From positions 1 through 64,000 of the forward strand of contig JAWZYU010000697.1 in NCBI GenBank assembly GCA_038380435.1: a stretch of 64,000 nucleotides of DNA. Reading direction: 5' to 3'. The notes beneath the pieces were generated by a model. The model was not told the origin of the DNA. It searched no databases and saw only the letters and a program-made list of their open reading frames with translations. Positions 24,401 to 36,689 of this stretch are shown here, piece after piece. The translations under genes and the position numbers were made by a program. This stretch comes from Ryuthela nishihirai. Taxonomy: Eukaryota > Arthropoda > Arachnida > Araneae > Heptathelidae. How positions within the stretch are numbered: position 1 is the first letter of the stretch; each line of letters opens with the position of its first letter.

Positions 24401-25790
24401 CCTTTCTTTGATTTACCACCCCGTTTTCCCAATTCTGCTTCCGGTAGTGATTAAGACCGAACCCAGACAGCTACGGCGGATGGGAACGTGCATTGTCCGT
24501 GAACTCTTAATACGACTCCCCGAAACACGGCTTTGGTTGGAGTCGCCTTTGTCTGTCTAGTTCTGCTTTCTATACCCGATATCATTGCTAATCGTTCAAA
24601 GAGAGAAAGCACTACTTCCAATTTCTAACACTCTCCCTTGGCACTCCCTGTCGGCAGAAATGGAATCTCAAGTATCTGGTTTCTAAAGAGTTTGGTATCT
24701 AAATGGTTAAAAAATCTAAATGGTCCGCTTTTAAAAAAAATTAAATTCTCGGTTGAAAAAGCATTAAGGTGAAAAGAAAATCGTTAACGGAGCCACTACT
24801 GAAAAATGTCTTACCGGTACGTCGTACCGGCGCGTACTGCTTACTTTCACCACTGCTTCTTCCGTGCAGTAGTTTTTTCAATTTCATATATGAAAAAAAT
24901 ATTAAATATTTTTCAAAGCCATGAATGTAACTAATGCATTCGAAATGGATGAAGGAATTTTAATGATAAATAATACAGTTTTGTTAATAAATAGCAAAAT
25001 TGGTGTAATAAATTAATATTATGCATAGCATATAATTTGTAACATTCAATATGCAGAAATATTTAAAACTCAAATTAATCATTTGAAATTGAAACATTTT
25101 TCCAGTTTTTTTGCTATGGTAAAAAAAAAATTTCACTAAATTATCAAAGATATTGGGACATTTTCAATTTGTGCGAATGGAAAAATATTCAAAATTCACT
25201 AACTTTGAATTAAGCGTTGGGTAGAAAAATGTCACAAGAAATGGAAAAACCTAAAAAAATACCCCAAATCTTCAAATCAATCAAATAAGAATAAACTTTC
25301 GAATTTGTGTCAAATTCTAGGAAATATTGAAATTTCTAGAAATAATTTTATTAAAATTTCTAGAAACTGAAATATTTAAATCACTGTTGCTACTCTAAGA
25401 ATATACTTTAAAATTATAATTAATTGTTTGCGGAAATAAATGAAATTTTAGAAGTTTGGGAAATGTTTTTTCACTTCGCATCAATTTTGAAATAGTGATC
25501 AGGACGAATGTAATGTACGGTACATTAGCATCTGTTGCTAAATATTTCAGCTTCAATAATTCTTCAAATAATAAATATTTTAAAAAATTCTAAAATTAAA
25601 TTTTTTAAAAATCTTAAAATTTAAATAAAGAAATTTTAAAATCGAAATTTGGTTATATTTGAGATATAATTATTATCTGTAAAAGAGCTAATATATAGGC
25701 TAAAAGCATTGTTTATTGTACACACTGTACCCATCCGTAGACTTGTCGTACTCCACCACAATAATGCGGTCAGCCATAGGTCAGATACTT
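21401..25790. other. Long gene-free stretch
   Basis: About 4.4 kb of AT-rich DNA. Short open frames (for example 23091-23291 and 24234-24560, plus) show no family motif and no clear splice-linked structure. I recognise no tRNA, array or transposon here. Diverged repeats or small exons of an unrecognised gene cannot be excluded by eye. Confidence 0.4.
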
Positions 25791-25802
25791 ACCTACTTTA
25801 TA

Positions 25803-26157
25803 GAGTACAGTCGTTCCAAAAAATATCCGAACACTAGGGTTGATTACAGAATTCAGAAAAAAATATATGGCAACGAATTTTTTTTAGAAATTAGTGATCT
25901 GGCAACCGTGGTGTACGTACACGAACGTTGCCAGATCACTAATTTCTAAAAAAAAATCATTGCCAGATATTTTAAGTGTACGTTCACGAAGGTTGCCAGA
26001 TCACTAATTTCTAAAAAAATCGTTGCCAGATATTTTTACTTATACGTACGCGAAGGTTGCCAGATCACTAATTTCTAAAACAAAATCGTTGCCAGATATT
26101 TTTTCTGAGTTCTGTAACCAACCATAGTGTTCGAATAGTTTTTTGAGCGACTTTACC
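25803..26157. mobile_element. Inverted-repeat element with internal tandem repeats
   Basis: Left end 'tacagtcgttccaaaaaatatccgaacactagggttgattacagaattcag' is matched in reverse orientation at the right end 'ctgagttctgtaaccaaccatagtgttcgaatagttttttgagcgact'. Between them about four copies of a ~75 base unit ('ggttgccagatcactaatttctaaaaaaa' plus 'cgttgccagatatttt') occur, the first inverted relative to the other three. This looks like a Tc1/mariner-type MITE or the end of the Tc1 copy that follows. Confidence 0.7.
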
Positions 26158-26164
26158 TGAGACT

Positions 26165-27070
26165 GTTATGATGAGTAAACACGGCGAACTGAGATAGTTT
26201 AATCGTGAAGATGATCGGTGCGAGGAATATCAGTTGTTCCATATCTGCAACTCCAGAACTTCTGATATTTCAATATGCGACCGTCGTACATGTGTCCTAG
26301 GACTACAACAAAACCTGCAGCAGCCGCGAAAGATATGGCCATAATCGGGCGGTTCGTGTTCGAGGTGGACACTGACTCTTCGTATTTTAATGTCGGAATG
26401 AAGGGCCACAGCATTTAACAGCACATCACTGGGCTATGAGGCTGCAATGGGCAAAGGAGCATTGTCGATGGGCCATGGACGACTGTTAATGTGTAGCTTG
26501 GTCTGATGAATTGAGATTCTAACTACAACATGCCAATGGGAGGTTGCGTGTGTGACATTGACCACACTAGGCCATTGATCCCAACTGTCAAGTCGGGGGG
26601 ATTACAGGCTAGTGGAATGTAATGTTCTGGGGTGGTTTACTTAGGCCACCTTTGGGGCCCTTATACCTATTGAGACCACCATCACTGCTTAAGGCTATAC
26701 TGATATACTCACAGACCATCTACAACCGTTCCTGGCAATCCATTCCCACAGCAGGATGCGTTCTTCCAACAGGACAATGCCCCATCTCATTGCTACCGTT
26801 TGGCGAAGGAATGATTGGAGGAGCATTCCAAATGAGTTCACAACCCTCGAAAGGCCTTTAAAGTTTCCGGATTTGAATCCTATTGAGCATCTGTGGGATG
26901 AAGTGAAGCGATGTATTCGAGCCCAAAATCCACCAAAGGCAATTCTCGGTGCTTTATGGATAGCTGTCCTGGAATCATGGGCAGCAAAACTACCCAACTG
27001 TTCCAACACCTGGTAGAGTTCATGTCACAACATGTTGCTGCTGTTGTGAAGGGTGACAGATGAGCCTAGA
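26165..27070 (+). pseudogene. Tc1-like transposase, decayed
   Basis: A full-length but degenerate Tc1/mariner transposase. The start region near 26175 suggests MSKHGEL. The best-preserved part is 26756-27016 (plus), with FPDLNPIEHLWDEVKRCIRA carrying the C-terminal acidic catalytic motif of the DDE domain and a typical Tc1 C-terminal tail. Many frame changes and stops occur between 26200 and 26750. The element probably includes the inverted-repeat structure just to the left (25803). Confidence 0.85.
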
Positions 27071-27193
27071 CATTATTAGGTGGGTGTGTAAAAAAAATTG
27101 TCCTTTCAGTGTACAGACCAGGATTCCCAGCCTTTTTTCATTATGCGGCAAACATCATGCTTGGCTCGCTTTGTCACAGCACACCTAATACAG

Positions 27194-27530
27194 GTTGGTT
27201 TGGTTTGTTTTACCTCTGAGCGGAACTTTTTGCTCACCATGGTCTAAATGGCCAGGTCACAAGGACCCCGAAGGCTCAGAGAAGGTTGGGGGAGTGGATC
27301 CACTGGGAGAGCTATTGGGAGACAAATGGTAGCCTCCCATCAAGGCCATCCAGCGTGTTCTTTAACGTGAACAGGGTATGGATCTCCAGCACAAGGAGCA
27401 ACGGCTTAACGTCCCGTCCGATGGACGGCGGCATTTCCAAGCTCATCGGTGTCCCCTACTGACCGTGGACAGGGCGGGGAGTTTTGCGGAGACCTAGTAC
27501 AGAGCTCACTTGCTTGTGGGATCATAATAG
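27194..27530 (+). repeat. ~300 bp dispersed repeat, plus-strand copy
   Basis: Nearly complete: 'ttttacctctgagcggaac', 'ctaaatggccaggtcacaag', 'ggtagcctcccatcaaggcc', 'gtgttctttaacgtgaacag', 'ccgtccgatggacggcgg'. Same family as 13415, 20715, 31420, 33140, 34110 and 51449. The copy at 31420 has a target duplication, so the family is a mobile retro-element, probably a SINE. Confidence 0.75.
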
Positions 27531-29460
27531 TTCACTTTGTCGCATCATAGCAAATCTAATAGATTTTACAGTGAATCAATTTATCAGTGCAAATTCTTGT
27601 ACTGATAAATTAATTCATCTTTGTTTTGTTATTCACTCTTTGGGACAAAAAATATAAAAAATGTTTACAGAAATCAAAAATTTGCTTGTAACATCATTAT
27701 AAAAGTAAATAGCCATCATTTATTAAAGATAGAGAATAATCTAAAATAATCAAAAGCCGCATAGTATTTACTTTTAATTGCTGATTGATTAAAAGGTTGT
27801 AATCAAAGAATATTTTATATTTTTACTTTCTTTTTTACATAATTAAAGCAATATTTCAAATTTTAACTATTCTGAACCCAAGTCCGAAGTCATCTGTGTT
27901 ATTCTGAGCCCGAATTATGAACCGAATTCATTTCTGATTCATAATAATCTGGCCGGGCAGTGTACATTCTTTAGTCTTTTTTATTAGTAATGCACTCAGG
28001 ACAATTATTTTAAAATCAGACTCACGTTATGTTAATAAGGCAGTCAATTTGTTATGGAAAAAAATAATAATTAATTAATTAAAGATAATAAATTAAAAAA
28101 TTTAATATGTTATTCCGAAGCAGGTCTTTGTATAATCAAATATCTTCACAAGTTTTCCACAAAATATTTAAGAAGTTACCGAGCTCTTAATCTGTATCTC
28201 TATTGATCTGCTATTAATAAAATGGCCACTGTATATTATTTAGAAGCATTGTTCATGGCAATCATTAGAGACGGGTCAGGAATAAAATTTTCGAGCCAGA
28301 CCCCGAAATAATTAAGTTCATGGTCCACCCGTGCTCGTGTCCACACAAAGCCACTTAAGGGTAGATATTTCTCTAAATCTCTTTCTGAAAAAAATCATGC
28401 TACTAAACCAGCGGCGAAGCGTAGTGGAAGCAATTGAAATAACGAGACTGTGCAGTTGACGAAACGACGATTCTTGTAGTTCATTGGCTGATTAAGTTAT
28501 CAGTCACTTTTCAATCAACCAATGATCTATGATGGAATTGCTGATCCATGATATTATTGGCTGATTGACAAGTAATTAACAGTTCGGTAAATTAGTAATC
28601 TGTACAGAACATTGATGTCTCAAATACGCAGTCTCAATGTCGCGCCTGCTAGACCATTTTTAAATTTTTCGTATTATAAGTTATTAGAAATTTAAAAGAA
28701 TTATAAATAATGACAAAATAAAAATATTAATGTTATTCAGAAAATGAAAAATAATAGAAGTAATTCGTGAAAACTGAAAAATTCTACAACAACATCAATG
28801 TAAATTTGTAACAGCCATTAATTAACAAAACGAAAAGAATACCTAAAAATATAATCAAAGGTTACATAGAGCTCATTTTTATCTCATTTTCAAAAAGACG
28901 AGAAATGTGCTCAATTTGTTTTCTGTCTGTCCGTCTATAGACATTGAACTTATTTTTTTTATAGAGATAAATAAAAAAATTTTTTGTGTTGGATAGGTAT
29001 ATTATGGATTTGCACTTATGAGCATTTCCCATACATATAATTGCGTCCTCTAACGGTACAAAAAGTTTAACATTTCAGACGAATGTTGCAAATGATGTAT
29101 TTATGCTAGTAATTTGAAAATTTGGTGAAATGTGGAAGTTACGTTTTTTTCATAAGCAACAATGGATTGACCTTTAGATCAGAAAAATTCAGCTTTTATG
29201 TTTTAAGAGATAATTGTTTCCTTTTAGAGATGAATTGATTTTTACTTTCTTTGGGGTTCGATAGGTATTGATGAAATATTACCACTTGATCTTTCAAAAT
29301 CTTCCGACAGCTATAATAGCGTCCTCTAACGGGAAAAAAATCGAAAATTCCAAAATTTTGATGAATATTGCAAATGATGTATTTATGCTAGAAATTTGAA
29401 ATTTTAGTGGTTGGTTTTTTAAAATCAAGCATGAAAACAGAAGCTAAGAAAAAATGTGTT
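27531..29460. other. Gene-free stretch
   Basis: AT-rich with no coding motif. Two diverged copies of a ~90 base segment occur at 29041-29140 and 29312-29410 (shared 'gcaaatgatgtatttatgcta' and 'gcgtcctctaacgg'), an old tandem or nearby duplication. Confidence 0.45.
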
Positions 29461-29859
29461 ACAGATCATATTACTCTGTGTATAAGAAAAAAGGAGAGTT
29501 TATATAAGAGGTATTAAATATCCTGGTATTCTGTCAATTGAAATGGTTTGAAATGGAATATAAGAATTATTGTAAATCATTTAATACAATAATATAAATA
29601 TATCAAAGGAGAAACATCATGTAAAGGAATTTAAAAATTGTGGCAAAAATAGTAAAGAACAACAGAATTATGTTTGAGTAATATGTAATGAGATGATAAG
29701 CAATCAAAAGAAAACCAATGATCTGTCCATTTCTGATATAAAACTTTTGATTACAGACATGAATAAATATTTTACTTAAAATAACAATGACCTTTTATTG
29801 ATGAGAATGTTACATATTTGTTTCATGATCAATATTAATTGATAGCCAAAAGTAACACA

Positions 29860-31850
29860 ATTTACTTAGATAAAAATCAATGAAACTGAAGTTGTTAGAA
29901 TTATTCAAAGTTTGGAGAAGAGTAAAAGTCGTGGATGTGATAGCATTACAACAAAAACGCTAAAAAATGTTTTTCGTTTAAATGGTATCTGTATAATATT
30001 ATAAATATGAATAATATTGTAAATATTCCAATATATATATATATATACTGTATAAATATTACAAAAGTAATATATATTTCTATTGAGCAGAGTAAATTTT
30101 ATGATGCGCAAAAAATGGCTTTTGTTTTCCAAATATGTAAATCAGAGGATAAAATTTTTTATAACAATTATAGGCCTTTTCCTATTTTGCCTATTCTTTC
30201 AGAAGTAATAGAAAAAGTTATAAAAATAAGAATAATGAGTTTCTTACATCAATGCAAGTCTTTCTTTAAAATAATTTGCTTTTTAGAACACAAAAACACT
30301 GAACAATGTATTTTGATATTAACAAGAAAATTTTTAAAAAGTATAAATGAGAATAAAAAAACTGCAGAAATATTCCTTGACATATTGAAAGTATTTCAGT
30401 TTGTAGATATTACTTTACTTTTTCATAAGCTTTCTCTTTGCTGTATTTGAGGTCACACTTATGTAGCTTTTGAAAGTTATCTCTGTGGCAGAAAACAAAC
30501 TACTAAAATTAACGAAGATATAAGTGAGTGTATGCCAGTTAGAAAAGGAATACCTCAGGGTTCTGTTTTCGAACCGGTTTTGTGTTAATCTTTAATAATG
30601 ACCTTTAAGAGTTAGATTTCAATGGTTCCTTGATTTGTTATGCAAATGATGCAGCAGCAGTGTATTCTTTTGACGCTATATTTAATTAAACATTGAGAAT
30701 GATTTAATCAAAATCCATAACTGGCTTAAAATGAATCAGTTATCTTTAAACACTCACAAAAGTAAGCTTTTACATTTTGAAATGCATAAAACTGGTTTTG
30801 ATTTTAATGTTAAATATAGTGTTAAATATCATTTACTAATAGTAATTTATCTAAAAATTAATAGTTTTTCGAACACTGAAAGAATATATACCTTTGACTC
30901 TTTTGGTGTAACTTGACTCCAATTTAAAACGGAAAAGTCACGCTGATAAATTAAGTATACTATTTCGACATACAATTTCGATACACAAATTTCATTATGT
31001 TAGAAAAATCGTCCCCAAAAATTTCCTAATCCCGTTATATTATGCTTGGGTGTATTCACATTTACAATATGGAATTAGCATTTGGGGGTGGAGGTTATTT
31101 CAAACAATTTAAGCAATTTATTTTCGATTCACAGAGAAATTGTTAATTTGGTATTTAATATTAGCTATTCGAATATTATCAATCCTTTACAGTTTTTTAA
31201 TATATAATAATATATTATACAACATATAGACAAATTTATATTTTTAATATTAGACAAATTTATATTTTTAAAAAAATTATCATTTCATGTCAAGGACAAT
31301 GGTTGTCTCAGAAAGCTAATGCTTTTAATACCAAACAATCTGAAATTTTATACAATGTACCACTAGCAAAAAAGAATATTTTGCAAAGACACTTTTTGTT
31401 CCTTGCGCCAAAATTATTTTCCGCAAAATTCCCCGCCCCGCCCACGGTCAGTAGGGGGACAGCGATGGGCTTAGAAATGCCACCGTCCGTCGGATGGGAC
31501 GTTAATGGGACATGGATGGGACGTGGCTCCGTGTGCGGGAGAGACATACTCTGTGCACGTTAAAGAACATGTTGGATGGCTTTGACGGGAGGCTACCATC
31601 TGTCTCCCAACAGCTGTTCCAGTGGGTCCCCTCCTCCAACCTTCCCTGAGCCTTTGGGGTCCATGTGACCTTGCCATTTAGCCCATGGTGTGCAAAAAAG
31701 TGCCGCTAAGAGGTAAAACAACCCAACCTAACCCAACGCACCAAAATTATTTAATTCATTCCAGAATCCTAATACTTAAAAAAGAATCTACATACTATGT
31801 TTGTTAATTTTGAAACACTGTTTACATGATGCTTCTTTTCTGATTTTTGC
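29860..31850 (+). mobile_element. Third non-LTR retrotransposon fragment, split by a repeat
   Basis: Decayed LINE RT related to that at 9.65 kb. Visible blocks are an RT N-terminal motif with KSRGCDSITTKTLKN (about 29920), DKIFYNNYRPFPILPI (about 30155), GIPQGSVFEPVL (about 30549), a YAND-type catalytic box (about 30640, second Asp altered), and LDSNLKRKSHADKL (about 30915). Its C-terminal RHFLFLAPKLF segment is interrupted at 31420 by the dispersed repeat and resumes at about 31739. Stops and frameshifts throughout. Confidence 0.75.
31420..31737 (-). repeat. ~300 bp dispersed repeat with target duplication
   Basis: Minus-strand copy ending 'ggtaaaacaacccaacctaaccc'. It is flanked by gcgccaaaattattt (31405-31419) and gcaccaaaattattt (31738-31752), a 15 base direct repeat with one difference, the mark of LINE-mediated insertion. 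It sits inside the LINE at 29.86-31.85 kb and is therefore younger than it. Confidence 0.85.
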
Positions 31851-32078
31851 TAAACATGCATCATTTTTGTCGAGTTTCACGTGGAAGATACATGTGGACT
31901 CTGGATGGGTATTTATACTCCTTGATTCCATTTCATTCTTATGTTATATATAAGGCGACACTTTTTCAATTAATTTTCTTTGCTTTGCTTTGATTGTTTT
32001 GCATTTCCATCAATGTATTCTTTGTAATTTTGTATGAAAATGTTCGAAGGAAAGAAATTATTATTTATATTTTATGTA

Positions 32079-32440
32079 TATACACCGAAGAGCCAAAACA
32101 TTATGACCAGTGCATCTTTATGCAAATCGAAGCAACTTCAGATACAGGACGGCGCTCTGTTAAGGTCATGAAACGGTATAAATAACACCTGACCACGAAA
32201 TAAATACATAATGAGCTCTGTTAATCAGTGTTATTCTTGTTCTTCAGATGGGAAAGGCAGCGGACTTAAATGAGTTTGACAAAGGCGAAATTGTAATGGC
32301 CAGATGACTGGGTCACAGCATTTCCGAGACGGCAAGGCTTGTGGGGTGCTCATGGTCAGCCGTGGTTAGTACCTTCAAAAAGTGGTCCGAGGAGGAAAAA
32401 ACCACGAACCACCGGCAAGGTGTGGGCCGTCACAATTCAT
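32079..32440 (+). pseudogene. Tc1-like transposon 5' end with transposase N-terminus
   Basis: Starts with 'tacaccgaagagccaaaacattatgacc', the terminal sequence of a common Tc1-like family. From ATG 32248 the transposase N-terminus reads MGKAADLNEFDKGEIVMAR, a stop, then LGHSISETARLVGCSWSAVV (near 32310-32370), the helix-turn-helix DNA-binding part. The copy ends within about 200 bases, without the DDE catalytic part. Confidence 0.85.
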
Positions 32441-33139
32441 CGATGCTAGAGGAATTTGAAATTTACGGTGGTAGAATGTCAAGAGATATTCCACTGATGA
32501 CAACGATCTGGTCCTTTTTCTCAGAGAAGAAAAAGTTTCTTCTTGTGAAAAAAGCATATTTTTAAACTTACGAATAAAAGACAAGCACTTTTTATGTTAT
32601 ATAATTATTAATAAAATACTAATTTGCATTTTTCCACTTCATCCATTAGCTCGAATTAAAACTTTTATAGAGTGAAAAAATAAGTGAACGAGATTCCCTT
32701 GTGCATAATTGTCGATATGTGCTCTTCTAATTAACTAATGATTGATTAAATGGCTGAAATTATAACCGAATGAAAGAAATTATTAATTTTATTTTTTACT
32801 CATTTTCTTTCACAATTGGGAGAAAAAGTAGAAATGCCAGTTATTAGCGCGCCTGTTTCTTGCCAGGCTTAACCCGACAAAGCCCAGGCTCGAACTTATC
32901 TCGATCGGTGATGTATATAATGAATACAAGTTGAAAGTTTGCATTTGCTTTATCTAAATCTCGCACATTTCCTTTTCCTAATGTTCCTTTCAGCTTTTTT
33001 GTCATTCTTAGCTTCTATAAATCTACAGACACTTTTCCCTGGAAAATTTCAAGAAATCACCCATATTTTTCGCTGCATTAAGAACTGCTATAAATTAAGA
33101 AAAATTTTATTGGCTATTAACAGTTAACTCTCAATATTA
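32441..33139. other. Gene-free stretch
   Basis: AT-rich. A plus-strand open frame at 32939-33127 encodes a hydrophobic stretch, but no family is recognisable. Nothing else supported. Confidence 0.4.
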
Positions 33140-33440
33140 AAGAGTTGGGTTGGGTTATTAAGAGTTCGGTTATTTTACCTCTGAGTGGAAATATTTTGCA
33201 CACATAAGTCATAAGGACCCCCCATGGGCTCAGTAAAGGTTATAGGAAGGTGGCTCAATGGAAAGCTGTTAGGAGACAGATGGTAGACTCCTGTCGGTTT
33301 CATCCAGCTTATTCTTTAACGTGCACATGGTATGTGCACGTTATTATCCCATCCGACGGAAGGCAGCCTTTTCAAGCCATTAGTGACCCCTTTTTGACTT
33401 CCTTAACCGAGGGTAAGGGTTAGCGGAGGTAAAGCTCAAT
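33140..33440 (+). repeat. ~300 bp dispersed repeat, plus-strand copy
   Basis: 'ggttattttacctctgagtgg', 'agtcataaggacc', 'agacagatggtagactcctgtc', 'ttctttaacgtgcacatgg', 'atcccatccgacggaaggcagcc'. Member of the family at 27194 and 31420. The 3' side continues into a tail ('gaactcgaacctgaaaac') absent from other copies. Confidence 0.75.
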
Positions 33441-34109
33441 GTAGCACAATTGAAACTCGAACCTGAAAACTACAGATACGAGTCAACACCTGGACAAAAA
33501 TTGTTTTGAGTGGGGTGTGATTAGAATTCATGAACTACAAATGACATGCCAGTGGCTACGACCATTGAGCTGCCGACAGCAATATTAAAGAACTAGAAAA
33601 AAAAAATCCCATTAATGTAATCTCGCTATGCACAAGGAATGCAACACATAGGACTTAATTTCTGTAATTGTAACTGTAGGACCACAAAAGCCGAGGGCAT
33701 AGAGTGAAATCCTGATTTAATGTTCCAGAATGTTTCGTGTTCTGTTAGCTCTAACTGAGGCAGTGGTCAGCAGTGACTTCAGTTTTAGTAGGGCATGTCC
33801 TTGCATGAGAAGGCCTGTACAAACTAGGAGTAGCTTCTAGGATTCTTCTCGGTCCTATAACTTTGAAACGAAAAAAATATTCAATTGAATTAACGACTGG
33901 TCCAAGTCGTAGCTCATTACACATAATCCATCATTTTCTGTATTTAATGAAGTTTGATTTACTAAATTACCCGGATTTACTCAAAAAAATGTTTGACCTT
34001 GCAGAACCCAATACCTGGATTTCGAACATGCGAAACAACAATCGATATTCCCGTTTTCGATCTGCCGAAAGTCAGCGACCAATCATTCATTCGATAAATA
34101 CCAGGGTTG
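33441..34109. other. Gene-free stretch
   Basis: No recognisable gene. The open frame at 33863-34153 (plus) runs into the next repeat copy and has no family signature. Confidence 0.4.
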
Positions 34110-34480
34110 AGTTTGATTATTTTGCCTCTGAGTGGTACCTGTTCTGCATATAGTAATCTAAATGGTCAGTTCACAAGGGCTCAGAAAGGGTTGAGGGAAC
34201 GGGGACTCATTGAACAGCATTTAGGTGACAGATAAAAGCCTCTCGTCAAGGCCATCCAGTGTGTTCTTTAATGTGCACAGGATATGGCTCTCCTACACAC
34301 GGAAACACGGTTTAACGTCTCACGATGGTATACTTTTCAAGCCCATCGGCGTCCCCTTTCTGTCCGAGGGTAAGATGGGGATTAGAGATAATTCTCAAGG
34401 CAAGCCCATCTGGAACCAGAAGCTGGGAATATTAGACTATGAGCCTGGCGCGCTACCAGCAGAACAACCCTCGTCTCAAA
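34110..34480 (+). repeat. ~300 bp dispersed repeat, plus-strand copy
   Basis: 'ttttgcctctgagtggtacc', 'ctaaatggtcagttcacaag', 'agcctctcgtcaaggccatcc', 'gtgttctttaatgtgcacagg', 'aagcccatcggcgtcccc'. Same family as 27194. An apparent open frame across it has no coding meaning. Confidence 0.75.
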
Positions 34481-34775
34481 TGCCAATGCAAAACTAATGC
34501 GTTAACAGAAGAAAAAAAAAATCCTTTTTTTTTAAAATTTAATTAGGACACATATTGCCTCTGACGAATATGGTATTTTTCTTTCGAAGGGAATGCAGTT
34601 TTTCGTTTTTTTGACAATTGCATCGTTTAACAGTGGTAATCCAAGGAACCACGTTTCGAGGGAATAGGGGATGTAACTCTGAAAAACATCTCAGTGGAAC
34701 TGCGAAATCATTCTTTCAACTCCTTCGCTTAGCCTTTACGGGAAGAACTTACTGAGCTCTGAATAAACCTCCCTA

Positions 34776-34965
34776 ATCCATGGCCGAGATGGTTTCTGAC
34801 CAGAGGGACCTGGGTTCGAGTCCCGGGTAAGGCACTGATGTTTGTGTTGTCTTTCTGCTGGGTCCCGCCATCCTCACAGATCTTCTGCCATGACATATTA
34901 AACTGGCAGGCTCCTGTCAGACCTCTGTGGCAAGCAGCTGCTTGAGAGAGTATTTATTTATTTAT
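34776..34965 (+). mobile_element. tRNA-derived SINE, full copy with A and B boxes
   Basis: The most complete copy. 'tggccgagatgg' (34780 onwards) fits a Pol III A box of Ser/Leu tRNA type, and ggttcgagtcc (34813-34823) is a near-consensus B box. The body shared with 8265 and 10488 follows, with a tail of 'tattta' repeats. This establishes the family as a Pol III-transcribed SINE. Confidence 0.85.
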
Positions 34966-35582
34966 TAATATAACATGGAACTGTTACTAAAAAAGTGATC
35001 ACTGAGTTTATATGTGATCCTTAGCGTTTCTTACAACAAACACATTGCTAGGTATAGAAATCAACTTACCTAGTGCCTCAGGAGACTTTAATGATGCAAT
35101 TCGTTGATAAGATTTTACTGTTAGCAAAAGATCTTTATCAACATGAAAAGGTCAGTCATGTTCAGTTCATGTTGCTCTCACATTGATGTGCATGAAATTT
35201 TTGCATGAAATTCTGATCTGTTCAGATGAATCCATACAAATGAGAACTGAAAGCTCTCCTTTTCATAAAGGAAACGTGCTCAACGGAAATAGGAGGATTA
35301 CTTCCGGAGGTAGAGGTTGAGGCTTGTGGATTGCATCAATCAATCACGCATTGTAATCAATGGCGTAACAGTAGCTGGGCAAATGCCATTGGCCTTGGGC
35401 TTCTGGGGCCCATTCAAAAATCACTCATGCCAAAATCAAAATGATAGAAATTATGGCGATTATTTAGCAATACTTATTTTGTGTCTATATTAAATAAATT
35501 AATCTGCTACATCTATCGCTAATTGTTTGAACAATAAAAAAAGTGTATTTAATAAAATAAAAAAGGTTTTATGTGTCTTTAT
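34966..35582. other. Gene-free stretch
   Basis: No recognisable gene or repeat family. Confidence 0.4.
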
Positions 35583-35784
35583 CAGGGGTTCTCAATGTGG
35601 GGGTACGCGGTAAAATTTCTTGGGGTACGCTGTGAGAGCTCAAAGGTCGCTACATCTAGTAACAAAGTCGCTAAGTTGGCATTATTATACTATAACTTTA
35701 GTTTTATCTATCTATATAAGGGGTACGCCAGTTACATACACATTTCCAGGGAGTACGTGAAGCATAAAAGGTTGAGAACCACTG
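35583..35784. mobile_element. hAT-like MITE, complete copy
   Basis: Starts caggggttctcaatgtgg and ends aggttgagaaccactg, same orientation as 6755. Flanking octamers gtctttat and gtcgatat match at six of eight positions. Internal 'ggggtacgc' and 'ggtacgccagttacatacacatttcc' words are shared with the other copies. Confidence 0.75.
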
Positions 35785-36689
35785 GTCGATATCAACCACA
35801 AAAGTAATGACTCTAAGGGGGTCCATAAAATCTGCCATGGTCTCTTTCGCTTCTCTCAGCTTTTGTCATTTTCCAATTTTATCGATTTCCAACTTGGAAA
35901 TTGGAACTAATGGAAGATTCAGAAAATGTGAATTGTAATGTTCATTAATGCCTATTCAGCCGAAAAGGATATTTTTTATTTGTTTCTTAAAGTACAAAAA
36001 ACTTGGATGTCTGTAGGAGGAGAGATGTAAAAATAAAAATAACAAAAACCCAAGATTTCGATAATTTGATTGTACTATTCAAACTATTTTCGCTCTCCTT
36101 TCTACATAACAAATGCCTATTCAAATTTATTTTAAATTTAGCTTGCGATTAGCATATTTTTCCCAATTATTATATTGTGTTAGAGCATAAATTTAATATA
36201 TAGAAAGGTCTCCAGTGTTCAGAATATATATATATAGTTTCACTTATAAGTTATAGTTTCACTTAAAAATGTAACACGCGCTTTTAAAAAATAATATGTT
36301 GCATGAAATTAAAATTTTACTTCAGTAGTTTCACTACTGTCATTATCTAAAGTTTAGGTTAGTAGCAGTAGCATAAATGAGAGTTCTGGCACAGTAAAAG
36401 GGGCTCGAGAATTCTATGAAAATCCATGGGAAAAGTTATGGGAGATGAGGAAAATAATATGTTTCTTGTGGTTTTTGTGAAGATATGTGTGAAAATAAAA
36501 AAAAACAGTGGTGTTATTTAGCATGTGAAAAACTAATTTAAGTTTTTTTTAAAGCTGAGGTTTAAACTAATTTGTGAATTAGTTTAAATGAATTAGGTTG
36601 ATATGAGGTGTGTGTATATGAGATAAAAAATGATGTATTTTGTTGAGTTATCATACTCTTCACGGGATACAGCAGAATCAAAACTTTCT
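35785..36689. other. Gene-free stretch
   Basis: AT-rich; no coding motif recognised. Confidence 0.4.

Noticed and set aside
24234..24560. Possible host exon in the plus-strand open frame
   Set aside because: Composition is mixed, no domain is recognisable, and no convincing splice sites or partner exons were seen.
34780..34825. A genuine tRNA gene at 34.78 kb
   Set aside because: A and B boxes are present, but no cloverleaf can be drawn beyond them, and the sequence continues into a body shared with other SINE copies.
35571..35807. Plus-strand open frame at 35.6-35.8 kb
   Set aside because: It is a translation of the hAT-like MITE, with the same text seen from the 56.7 kb copy.
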